DNA from: Pseudorhizobium endolithicum
GTDB taxonomy: Bacteria; Pseudomonadota; Alphaproteobacteria; Rhizobiales; Rhizobiaceae
NCBI RefSeq assembly: GCF_902153245.2
Contig: NZ_CABFWF030000011.1
Location: forward strand, 129,959 to 174,426
Direction: 5' to 3'
Length of the DNA stretch: 44,468 nt
Each line of letters starts with the position of its first letter. The first letter of the stretch is position 1. Positions 26,222 through 33,631 of this stretch are shown here, piece by piece. Made by a program: the position numbers and the translations under genes. The notes beneath the pieces are model-generated. The model was given only the letters and a program-made list of their open reading frames with translations, searched no databases and was not told the DNA's origin.

Positions 26222-26716
26222 TTATGAGCCCGGCGTGTCGTTATTGACGACAAGCTTGGGCTTCTTGCGTTTGACCCGGGCCTTGTCCTCCTCCGCTTTC
26301 TTCTTGGCCGCGGCGACCTTTTCCTCAGCGAAGGGCTTGCACGCGGCGATCAGCCCGTCAAAACGGTAAAGGTTGGTCTGGCTTCCGAACTTACTGTGCC
26401 GGCGCTCCTCTCTGGTAATCAGGCCGGCAGCCTGCAGGGCTGTGACCCGCTTCTGGATGGCGCGCGGGGTCACGCCGATCGCCTCGGCAATGGTCGCGAC
26501 AGAGGGGTGCGGCACGTTCTCCTCAAGCCACCAGTACTGCACCAGGTGCAGCAAGATGTTCATGTCCATCGCATCGAGACCGAGGGCCCGCTGTTTTTCG
26601 ATGATGATATTCGGAAAGGCGCTCCAGCCTGCCTTCATCAAGGTCGGGGTCCACTTCTTCTCATTCTGCTTGAGCGCCTGGACGTCCGGCGGCTTTGCCT
26701 TTACAGTTTCTTCCAT
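26222..26716 (-). CDS. helix-turn-helix DNA-binding protein
   Basis: 164 residues from ATG at 26716; GGAGG is 7 nt upstream, better spaced than for the ATG at 26722. A winged-helix region (about 45-115) reads MDMNILLHLVQYWW, then PSVATIAEAIGVTPRAIQKRVTALQAAGLI and ITREERRHSKFGSQ. A Lys/Glu-rich C-terminal tail (about 130-160) may be a coiled coil or nucleic-acid contact. It resembles HTH_36-type regulators and plasmid replication-type proteins. Its target is unknown; it follows the Abi-like gene's promoter side by about 175 bp. Confidence 0.78.
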   Translation of the reverse strand: MEETVKAKPPDVQALKQNEKKWTPTLMKAGWSAFPNIIIEKQRALGLDAMDMNILLHLVQYWWLEENVPHPSVATIAEAIGVTPRAIQKRVTALQAAGLITREERRHSKFGSQTNLYRFDGLIAACKPFAEEKVAAAKKKAEEDKARVKRKKPKLVVNNDTPGS

Positions 26717-26992
26717 GTGCATGCCTCCTGCGTTCGTGTGTATGCCCTACATATCAGGCCCTCTCGCGCGATTGGCAAGGTTTGATGGGGCGAACCATAA
26801 TTCAGACCAGGACGTCTGGCTGTTCACCCATCCCCTGAATCTCGGTTCGGGGACCCGGCGAAGCGGCGATCGCCCAAATAAGGATATACCGCTTAATCAG
26901 GAATATCCGGAAAACGATGAAGCGACAGTAGAGCAATAGGATGTAAAGGGGGTCTGTCTCATCGTTCACCCGGGCAGGGTTAAAATCCTCGC

Positions 26993-28225
26993 CTATACGT
27001 GCGAATGGGGTTTGTTATCCGACTGTGTGCGAGCGGCTTCGGCCTTCCGGGCCCGCCAAGTCTCAACCAGGAACGTGGCCATGGTGCCGGACAGATTCAC
27101 GGCAAGCTCCGCGTGACGAGGTTGCGGCTTCGCCCTTTTGGGCCCGGGGCTGTGAGCGTCACCGAGTTTGCTGCGCAGCGACCCCAGCAGCTCCACGATC
27201 TGCTGGCAGCTGCCGAGGAGCTGCTTGAAAGTCTGCTCAGTATGGTCGTCTGGCGCAAGCCGGAGAACCTTGGCAAGCTTTCGGTACAGGACTGGTAGAT
27301 CCGCAGTGTCAGGATACTCCGTTTCGGCCTCGTCGAGGATCCATTTGCAGACGTCCTCCAAAAGGGTGCGTGCAAGCGTGATGGCCCCGCGGGGATCGTC
27401 GGCACGTCTTTCCACCGCGGCTGTCCAACGGTCATGCACATCGTCAGGATTGAAGGCATGCAAGGCGACACTGATGCCCTGATCCGCAGGGCTTCCAAGA
27501 ACCGCCCGCTGGACCTTGTAGACGGGTGAGCCTGATACCTTGCCAACCATGGCAAGGCGAAAACCGTCATGCTGCAGATGAGCATTCAGGTCAGCAACCA
27601 GCGATGCCTGTGCGTCGAGCGTTTGGACAACAGGCGCCGTCACCTCCTCGAGAAACCGGAATAGCTGGGCTTGGGAGCAGGTTAGGAAGCCGAGGTGGAT
27701 CAGCGTCTCGTCGGGCTCCCAATCATAGTTCCGAACGGTATGCTGATAAATGTCCTCCAGAATTCCACCCGAAGACCCCAAGGGAGAGGGGATTTCAGCA
27801 ACCGGCCAGGCACGCTGTATCAACTCAACCTCTTCCATTTCCGTTGCCAGTGGTCGCGTTTTGAACACGGATAACAGTCGCCGGCGGGTGATTTCTGTGA
27901 CCGCGGGGCGCCCGAACTCCTCCAGCTTGGCAACGTGTTCAGACAAGCGGTAGCTCTCAACCTCCTGGAGGAGCTTTTGAGCGATGGGGAGAAGTTCTTC
28001 GGCCGGTACGCCTGCAAGTCTGCTCATGGCGTACTTGTACTTACTGTTGAAGGCCTCTGAAGCGTCCCCCTCCGCTAATCCCAGGCGCATGCATACCCCC
28101 GGCACGTCATAGGCTTTGAAGTCTGCGATCGCGTTCGCAATTTCAGCGCGCAGCTCTCGGACCAGGTGGGGTGGAGGTGTAGCCATCGTCAGTAGTCTGA
28201 TCGAGCTCTCTGAATTTGCAATCAA
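26993..28225 (-). CDS. Abi_C-domain (abortive infection C-terminus) protein
   Basis: 410 residues. The C-terminal region (about 275-400) matches the abortive-infection C-terminal domain: ITLARTLLEDVCKWILDE, DLPVLYRKLAKVLRLAPDDH, QQIVELLGSLRSKLGDAH, and RHAELAVNLSGTMATFLVETW. The R-x6-H spacing in LRSKLGDAH is HEPN-like. The N-terminal two-thirds is helical and unrecognised, probably a sensor. Its start overlaps the preceding gene's stop by 4 nt (ATGA), so the two are translated together. Abi_C proteins are predicted antiviral RNases; this is inference from family. Confidence 0.83.
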   Translation of the reverse strand: MIANSESSIRLLTMATPPPHLVRELRAEIANAIADFKAYDVPGVCMRLGLAEGDASEAFNSKYKYAMSRLAGVPAEELLPIAQKLLQEVESYRLSEHVAKLEEFGRPAVTEITRRRLLSVFKTRPLATEMEEVELIQRAWPVAEIPSPLGSSGGILEDIYQHTVRNYDWEPDETLIHLGFLTCSQAQLFRFLEEVTAPVVQTLDAQASLVADLNAHLQHDGFRLAMVGKVSGSPVYKVQRAVLGSPADQGISVALHAFNPDDVHDRWTAAVERRADDPRGAITLARTLLEDVCKWILDEAETEYPDTADLPVLYRKLAKVLRLAPDDHTEQTFKQLLGSCQQIVELLGSLRSKLGDAHSPGPKRAKPQPRHAELAVNLSGTMATFLVETWRARKAEAARTQSDNKPHSHV

Positions 28226-28650
28226 TCCGACGAAGTCCAGTCCGTGGTCCCCTCGATCGAAGCTTCCAATAAAGCAATCTCATCGGGCGTCAGCTTGAAG
28301 AGCCTGTAGACCAGCGTGTCGATCTCTTGCTCCGCAGCGGTGATCTCTCCAGTGAGCCTGGCGATTTCCAGTTTATCGCGACTAAACCAGTCCTCCCAGG
28401 CGGACCGCTCAGCAAGAGGAATGTCGGTCTTGAAGGTTTTCTCGATCTCAGCACGGAACGCTGCGAAATCCTCCAGCTCCCACCAATCCCGCAACTTCCT
28501 TGGGAGCTTGAAATCATCGCCTGAAACGCGCAGAACCGGGCCACTGCCGCGCATGTAAGAAAGATCGAGCGTTGTCGCGTGATTGCAGCCCATGAACCGC
28601 ATCAGATCCGACGCGGACAAGAAGATCCGGTTTCCCTCAACAGTTCGCAT
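28222..28650 (-). CDS. chimeric remnant: RecB-like nuclease N-terminus joined to Eco57I-like methylase C-terminus
   Basis: 142 residues with two unlike parts. Residues 1-41 (LSASDLMRFMGCNHATTLDLSY) read like the start of a TM0106-type RecB-like nuclease. From about residue 47 on (FKLPRKLRDWWELEDFAAF, then PLAERSAWEDWF and IDTLVYRLFKLTPDEIALLEAS) it reads like the very end of an Eco57I/PglX-type class I DNA methylase. Both parent proteins are normally several hundred to over a thousand residues long. The frame is intact and coupled to the Abi_C gene by ATGA. It probably arose by an internal deletion. Whether the short protein has a function is unknown. Confidence 0.65.
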   Translation of the reverse strand: MRTVEGNRIFLSASDLMRFMGCNHATTLDLSYMRGSGPVLRVSGDDFKLPRKLRDWWELEDFAAFRAEIEKTFKTDIPLAERSAWEDWFSRDKLEIARLTGEITAAEQEIDTLVYRLFKLTPDEIALLEASIEGTTDWTSSD

Positions 28651-28730
28651 TGCCGCCCCTCACAATCGAGCGCATCCCCGAGGAAACTTGCATCTCGACA
28701 GATTGCAGGTTCAGCCATAGCGTGTGTGGG

Positions 28731-28745
28731 TGTCAATATCTGACA
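28731..28745. promoter_or_regulatory. candidate WYL-regulator operator in its own promoter
   Basis: TGTCA-ATATC-TGACA is a 15-bp inverted repeat with 5-bp arms and a 5-bp spacer, preceded by GGG. It lies 18 nt before the preferred WYL start and in the divergent region with the 28222-28650 gene. A near copy (12/15) is at 29805. Confidence 0.55.
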
Positions 28746-28762
28746 TAGTCCACGACCAGGAT

Positions 28763-29752
28763 ATGAACATGTCGTTTGCCAAGGCTCAGGATCTGATCAG
28801 GCTGGCACGTATGGCAGCCATGCGGCGCACGGGGATATGCCTCGATGACATCCGAGAAGAGTTCGGGGTTTCTCATCGCACGGCGCAGCGCATGACGGAC
28901 GCGCTGGAGACAGTACTCGCTAACGTCGAGGTGGTAGATGGCCCCGACCGTCGACGGCGCTGGCGCGTCACCGATCCTGCTCGCGACAGGCTCCAGCCTC
29001 GCCAGGAGACTGCGATTGAGGCGTTGGAGATTGCCAGCCGGACGGCGCGGGGCGACGGCCGAGTACGGCACGCTGCTGCGCTAGATGATCTGCGCGATGG
29101 TTTGCTGGCGCGTCTAACACCCAAGGACGCCATGCGCACAGAAGCCGATGTTGAAGCGGTCCTTTTGGCGATGGGGTCGGTCACTCGACCCGGGCCGCGC
29201 GTTAACCTGGCGCCGGCGGTGCTGGATGCAGTGATCGAGGGTCTGCGTGGCCCATTCCTCCTGCGCATACGCTATGGAACAGAGGATGCTTCCGAACGAG
29301 TCATCGAACCACATGGCCTGCTGCTGGGCCACCGCAGTTATCTGGTGGCGCGCCAACCAGAGCGGGGTGATGCTATGCGGAATTTTCGCATGGACCGAAT
29401 TCTCAGCGCTCAGACCTTGGACCAGAGCTTCAGCTTCGCGCCCGGCTTCTCGCTGCAGGAGTATGCGGCCCGTTCATTCGGCGTATATCAAGACCAAAGA
29501 GAGTACGGCGAAATCATCTGGCGTTTCGCTCCGCACGCCGCTGCGAGGGCGGCCGGATTTTGCTTTCACCCCGATCAAACCGCTCAGCTGCAAACGGATG
29601 GCAGCCTGATCGTCCGCTTTCATGCGTCAGGTTGGCTGGAGATGGCGTGGCATCTCTATCAATGGGGAGACGCAGTAGAGGTCATCGCCCCCGAGGGGCT
29701 CCGCAGGATGATTGAAGATCATCGTCGCGCCGATTTCGCCGCCTTCCCATAA
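28763..29752 (+). CDS. WYL-domain transcriptional regulator
   Basis: About 329 residues from ATG at 28763 (another ATG at 28769; GTG at 28724 would place the operator inside the gene). An N-terminal winged helix (about 5-70; TGICLDDIREEFGVSHRTAQRMTDAL) is followed by a middle region and a WYL domain (about 175-245; LRIRYGTEDASERVIEPHGLLLGHRSYLVAR) and a WCX-like C-terminus (about 255-329). WYL regulators such as BrxR and CapW repress defence operons. It is divergent from the Abi_C operon and upstream of the TIR unit, both plausible targets. Confidence 0.88.
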   Translation: MNMSFAKAQDLIRLARMAAMRRTGICLDDIREEFGVSHRTAQRMTDALETVLANVEVVDGPDRRRRWRVTDPARDRLQPRQETAIEALEIASRTARGDGRVRHAAALDDLRDGLLARLTPKDAMRTEADVEAVLLAMGSVTRPGPRVNLAPAVLDAVIEGLRGPFLLRIRYGTEDASERVIEPHGLLLGHRSYLVARQPERGDAMRNFRMDRILSAQTLDQSFSFAPGFSLQEYAARSFGVYQDQREYGEIIWRFAPHAAARAAGFCFHPDQTAQLQTDGSLIVRFHASGWLEMAWHLYQWGDAVEVIAPEGLRRMIEDHRRADFAAFP

Positions 29753-29804
29753 GGCCGATGCTCAACTCGAGACAGCATCCGATTGCTTAGGCGGCCATTG
29801 AGGG

Positions 29805-29819
29805 TGACATGATCTGACA
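29805..29819. promoter_or_regulatory. second copy of the WYL operator-like sequence, upstream of the repeat/TIR unit
   Basis: TGACA-TGATC-TGACA matches the 28731 site at 12 of 15 positions with identical spacing, and both are preceded by GGG. It also lies inside a wider AGGGTG...CACCCT inverted repeat (29801-29823). It is about 60 bp upstream of the gene at 29878. No T-run follows, so a terminator is less likely than an operator. Confidence 0.5.
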
Positions 29820-29877
29820 CCCTCGCGTTGTAACTTTGGAATCGCCCGACTTAGTGGGTCTCTAAAGGAGCAAGCAG

Positions 29878-30093
29878 ATGGCGAAAGGCAAAGGAGGCGG
29901 AAGCAACTCCCGCAGCGCAATCACTGGTCGGTTTGTAACCGCCAAACATGGATCAGCTAGCCCGCGGACGACGGTGCTGGAAGCGAAGGGTGGCGGGAGC
30001 ACTGGCGGCACCCACCGGAGCGCCATCTCCGGAAGGTTCGTGACCACGAAGTACGGCAAGGCCAACCCGCGTACGACGATCAAGGACAGCTAA
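29878..30093 (+). CDS. small basic two-repeat protein upstream of TIR gene
   Basis: 71 residues made of two copies of a roughly 22-residue unit: RSAITGRFVTAKHGSASPRT and RSAISGRFVTTKYGKANPRT, separated by a GGGSTGG linker and preceded by a Gly/Lys-rich start. AAAGGAG lies about 7 nt upstream of the ATG at 29878. It is strongly basic and has no membrane segment. The TIR gene begins 31 nt after it ends, so they are probably one operon. I know of no assigned function; it may be a partner, regulator or bait for the TIR protein. Confidence 0.75.
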   Translation: MAKGKGGGSNSRSAITGRFVTAKHGSASPRTTVLEAKGGGSTGGTHRSAISGRFVTTKYGKANPRTTIKDS

Positions 30094-30124
30094 CCCCAAT
30101 ATTAGATTAAAGAGAGATTTTCCC

Positions 30125-30742
30125 ATGGCTCAATGCACAGCACCGAAAGAAGGCCACCGCTCAGCGAGTGCCGCAGCGAATTGCCCGGCATGCCGTGGCG
30201 GCAGATGGTATGGTGGCTACAGCAGGTACAGCAGTTATGGCGGCGGCTATGGGTCTGACTCGTCCTTCCCATCGCCTTCTACCTACTCGTCAGGTAGTAG
30301 CGGAAGCGGTTCCGGACGCGTACGAGCGAAATGGTCGAAAGCCGGTTCGTCCGTATTATATACTCCTACCGAGGTGCGAGCTCTCACGCCAGTCCGTCAG
30401 ACTGTCGAAACCCGAGCGGAGCTACCCGATCTTCGTGATGTGTTCCTCTGCCATGCTTGGGACGACCGCCAGGGGGATGCAAAGGCGCTGCATGATCTCT
30501 TGGAAGCGCGTGGAGTATCGGTCTGGTTTAGCGAAAAAGACGTTGCTCTGGGATCGTCACTGCTTCGAGAAATCGATAAGGGGCTGGCAAAGTCCCGGGT
30601 TGGCGTCGTGCTGGTGACACCTGCGCTGCTTCGTCGTCTTCCAGCAGCGGGTGTTGCCGACAAGGAGCTCTCGGCACTCTTAGCAACCGAGCAGCTCGTA
30701 CCCATTGTCCACAACACGACGTATGGCTCTTCGCAACGTTAG
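30125..30742 (+). CDS. TIR-domain protein, C-terminus frameshifted
   Basis: 205 residues in the intact frame. Residues 1-27 hold a short Cys/His motif (QCTAPKEGHRSASAAANCPAC); 28-65 are Gly/Ser/Tyr-rich low complexity; about 103-200 form a TIR domain (DVFLCHAWDDRQGDAKALHDLL, then VSVWFSEKDVALGSSLLREI). The Glu in WFSEKD matches the catalytic Glu of NAD-cleaving TIRs, and DKELSALL lies near the end. The frame breaks after HNTTY; the expected C-terminal helix continues in the next frame to 30833. TIR enzymes in bacteria usually act in phage defence by NAD+ depletion or signal synthesis; that is inferred here. Confidence 0.82.
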   Translation: MAQCTAPKEGHRSASAAANCPACRGGRWYGGYSRYSSYGGGYGSDSSFPSPSTYSSGSSGSGSGRVRAKWSKAGSSVLYTPTEVRALTPVRQTVETRAELPDLRDVFLCHAWDDRQGDAKALHDLLEARGVSVWFSEKDVALGSSLLREIDKGLAKSRVGVVLVTPALLRRLPAAGVADKELSALLATEQLVPIVHNTTYGSSQR

Positions 30743-30833
30743 CCCCCTACTGGCATCGCGGAGTGGCCTGAGTACCGAAGATGATACTATGACCGTGGTG
30801 GCAGACAAGCTCGCTGAGCTCGTTACCATTTAG
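30723..30833 (+). other. out-of-frame continuation of the TIR C-terminus
   Basis: In the +1 frame after NTTY the text reads ALRNVSPLLASRSGLSTEDD and then TVVADKLAELV before TAG, which is exactly the C-terminal helix expected for this TIR family. A one-base insertion or two-base deletion near TATGGCTCTT would explain it. It could be a real lesion, an assembly error or, less likely, a programmed shift. Confidence 0.7.
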
Positions 30834-30852
30834 CTTCAGTTGGAACTCAGCG

Positions 30853-31113
30853 ATGCTGAAAACCGATACCCGTCAGGCAAACTGGCGACGAGCGAATCCC
30901 GCCAAATATGACGCTCATCTTGCCGTGCAGCGGGCGATGAAAGCAGGTGAACTGGAAAAGCAGACATGTGAAGTGTGTGGGGCTCAGGCAGTAGATGCTC
31001 ATCACGACCGATATGACGAGCCCCTGAGGGTACGTTGGCTATGCCGTCTACACCATACCCGTCTACACCACCGCGGCGAAGACATGTTTCCGATTCAACG
31101 CCGAGATGATTGA
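30853..31113 (+). CDS. small Cys/His treble-clef protein, HNH-like
   Basis: 86 residues. After a basic start (RQANWRRANPAKYDAHLAVQ) comes CEVCG, then VDAHHDRYDEPLRVRWLC and RLHHTRLHH. The C-x2-C ... C-x2-H spacing is that of a zinc treble clef as in small phage-type HNH proteins; the HH pair at about 50 could be the nuclease His. No clear Asn-His completion is seen, so a structural zinc role is also possible. It follows the TIR gene closely and precedes a DnaQ-like exonuclease. Confidence 0.7.
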   Translation: MLKTDTRQANWRRANPAKYDAHLAVQRAMKAGELEKQTCEVCGAQAVDAHHDRYDEPLRVRWLCRLHHTRLHHRGEDMFPIQRRDD

Positions 31114-31210
31114 TAGAAGGAACAAGCGAATATTCCACCTATAGGGCTATCGTTGCCTATCTTCAGCCTGGCACATAGGGTGCCGTCCACCGGTGCATTC
31201 TGATTGGAGC

Positions 31211-32194
31211 ATGATGGTTTCACAACTCGATTTCTTCGCCTCCGCCGTTGCACCGACGGCTGCAAAGGCAGCCAGGGCACGCGTCGGTGTCAGGGGAGGG
31301 CAGGCGGAGACCGACCTGGATGAGGAAGCGATGGCCCGTCATCTGGAAGCGACCGGCAGCTACCGAGTCTTGCGAAAGCTTTTGCCGCGAGAAATTGTAA
31401 AGGATGCTCGGCCCGGGTTTCCGCGGCAGGCCATCATCCTCGACACCGAAACCACTGGCCTCAACCACCGATCCGACGAGATCATCGAAGTCGGCGTAAT
31501 TGCCTTCACCTTTGACGACGCAGGCGAAATCGGCGATGTCACGGGTGTCTATGGCGGGCTTCAGCAGCCGACTGCTCCCATCCCGGCCGAGATCACACGC
31601 CTGACCGGGATCACCAATGAAATGGTGGCTGGGCAGACGATCGACATGGCGCGGCTCACACCCCTCATTGATTCAGCCGATCTGGTCATTGCCCACAACG
31701 CCGGCTTCGACAGACCTTTCTGCGAAGCCTTTTCTCCGATCTTTTGCAACAAGGCATGGGCCTGCTCCGTATCAGAGGTCGACTGGTCGGCGCGTGGGTT
31801 TGAGGGGAGTAAGCTCGGCTATTTGATCGGACAGTCGGGCTATTTCCACGATGGTCACCGGGCTGTCGATGACTGTTTCGCACTGCTCGAAGTGCTCGGG
31901 CAGACGCGGCCCCGCTCCACCGCGACTCCATTTGCGGAACTCCATCAGGCCAGCCAGCGATCACGGGTTCGCATCTATGCTGAGAACAGCCCATTCGACA
32001 TGAAGGACCAGCTCAAGGCGCGCGGTTACCGGTGGTCGGATGGTTCCGATGGCCGTCCGAAATCCTGGTGGGTTGAGCTGCCGGAAGAGAAGCACGACGA
32101 GGAACTGCATTTTCTGCGGACAGAGATCTATTGCTGGGATGCCGACCCGCCCGTCAAGTATCTGACGGCGTTTGATCGCTTCTGCGCTACTTGA
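31211..32194 (+). CDS. DnaQ-like DEDDh 3'-5' exonuclease
   Basis: About 327 residues from ATG at 31211 (GGAG upstream). The exonuclease domain (about 75-240) has ILDTETTGL with the first Asp/Glu, IAHNAGFDRPF with the next Asp, and the late His/Asp in GHRAVDDCFALLEVL, so the DEDDh set is complete. A C-terminal domain (about 260-327; AENSPFDMKDQLKARGYRW, then KSWWVELPEE) is often attached to plasmid-borne DnaQ proteins and may bind DNA. The next gene starts at the stop codon. A role in replication proofreading or island DNA processing is possible. Confidence 0.88.
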   Translation: MMVSQLDFFASAVAPTAAKAARARVGVRGGQAETDLDEEAMARHLEATGSYRVLRKLLPREIVKDARPGFPRQAIILDTETTGLNHRSDEIIEVGVIAFTFDDAGEIGDVTGVYGGLQQPTAPIPAEITRLTGITNEMVAGQTIDMARLTPLIDSADLVIAHNAGFDRPFCEAFSPIFCNKAWACSVSEVDWSARGFEGSKLGYLIGQSGYFHDGHRAVDDCFALLEVLGQTRPRSTATPFAELHQASQRSRVRIYAENSPFDMKDQLKARGYRWSDGSDGRPKSWWVELPEEKHDEELHFLRTEIYCWDADPPVKYLTAFDRFCAT

Positions 32195-32208
32195 ATGTTC
32201 CGAATGCA

Positions 32209-33027
32209 ATGACGACCGTTCTGGGAATTGATGCAGCTTGGACGGCGAAACAACCGAGTGGTGTCGCTCTGGTTTCCTCCATGGGTGGCGTTTGGCGCCT
32301 GATCTTCGCTGGAGCGTCCTATCGTCACCTCTTGATCTATGCCGATGAAGGCGTGATCTCCACGTCCCGCCCTTCTGGCTCGGTCGCAGAACCCGCGGCT
32401 CTCCTTGCTGCCTCAGGAAAAATCGCTGGAGCACCTGTCGATCTCGTGGCCGTGGATATGCCTCTATCTCGCGAGCCGATTGCAGCGCGGCGCGTGTCGG
32501 ACAATCTTGTTTCGGCAGCTTACGGCGCTCGTCACTGCAGCACCCACACACCAAGCGCGATCAGGCCCGGAAGGATCAGCGATGATCTCAGGAGAGGTTT
32601 CGAGCACTGCGGATATGGCCTGCTGACGAGGAAGGTTAGCCCGCCTGGCCTGTTGGAAGTCTACCCGCATCCAGCCCTGGTCGAACTGATGCGCGCCGAC
32701 AAGAGGCTGCCTTACAAGCAGGCGAAGACGCGCAACTATTGGCCAACGGAGGCCCCTATCAATCGGCGCCGTAAACTTTTCGATTCCTGGCGTATGATCG
32801 TCACCAGCCTTGACCCAGAAATAAAAGGCGTTTCCGCTGTATTGCAGCTACCTCCGCTTGAGGCTTCATCATGGCAGTTGAAGGCGTTTGAGGACATGCT
32901 CGACGCGGTCATCTGCGCATGGGTCGGCATATGCGTTTACGAGGGATGCGCCCTGCCGTTTGGCGACGACACTTCTGCAATTTGGATACCTCACCCGGAG
33001 CTTCTGGGATCTCGGCCAAACCGATGA
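32209..33027 (+). CDS. DUF429-domain protein (RNase H-like fold)
   Basis: About 272 residues from ATG at 32209; TTG at 32191, overlapping the exonuclease stop, is an alternative. The opening VLGIDAAWTAKQPSGVALV and the later DLVAVDMPLSREP, AYGARHCSTHTPSA and LLEVYPHPALVELM are DUF429 features; the Asp residues in GIDAAW and VDMPL fit an RNase H-like active site. Biochemical role unknown. Coupling to the DnaQ-like gene suggests a shared nucleic-acid function. Confidence 0.84.
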   Translation: MTTVLGIDAAWTAKQPSGVALVSSMGGVWRLIFAGASYRHLLIYADEGVISTSRPSGSVAEPAALLAASGKIAGAPVDLVAVDMPLSREPIAARRVSDNLVSAAYGARHCSTHTPSAIRPGRISDDLRRGFEHCGYGLLTRKVSPPGLLEVYPHPALVELMRADKRLPYKQAKTRNYWPTEAPINRRRKLFDSWRMIVTSLDPEIKGVSAVLQLPPLEASSWQLKAFEDMLDAVICAWVGICVYEGCALPFGDDTSAIWIPHPELLGSRPNR

Positions 33028-33286
33028 TCGCGTTGGGGAAGGCCGGTGACCGCTGAACGTTTTGTTGGTGATTCTAGGAAAATGAACCATCCAGCACATT
33101 CAAGCGGTTGGGTGATCCAATAGATGTGGCGTTGGTTCGATTCCTTTCAAGGCGCCAGACGTTACTGAGGTATGCGCTCGCGCGGAGAGGCTGAGCTACC
33201 AACAAGTTCATGGACACCGTCTTTTGAGGAGCCGCGGGCTAAGCTAGAGCGACTGAGTATGTCCGGTTTGAAAAAGGAGTATCGTC

Positions 33287-33404
33287 GTGCCTGAAGTCCA
33301 TGTTTTCTGCGCAGCAGGTCGACCGCCGCGAGCAGAAAGTCAAGCTGATGAAGAAGGTCACTGATGCTGTTGTCGAGGATTTGGTGCGGCAGCGGGATCA
33401 GTGA
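33287..33404 (+). pseudogene. 4-oxalocrotonate tautomerase-like gene, frameshifted
   Basis: A GTG at 33287 after AAAAAGGAG begins VPEVHVFCAAGR, the start of a tautomerase (the N-terminal Pro is the catalytic base after Met removal). The frame then fails, and a neighbouring frame continues DRREQKVKLMKKVTDAVVEDL to a stop at 33402-33404. Both parts match one tautomerase N-terminal half; the C-terminal half is missing. It is surrounded by about 250 bp on each side with no other supported gene. Confidence 0.62.
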
Positions 33405-33631
33405 CCCTACAGATCAGAGGCTCCACTGTCTGACAAGATGAAGGGCGGAGTTCCGTTCGATGAGCGCGGGCTTATCAGCACCCTGTGCAGACACTGTTTG
33501 ACGTCAGCTTCACAATCTGAGCCTCAAGCATACGATCTGTTCATCAGTCCGTACTGGATTAAGTGGTCGGCAGGTTCAGCTGCGACCGAGATACTGGAGC
33601 AGGCCAATGCGGCAATCGCGGAAGATACGAG

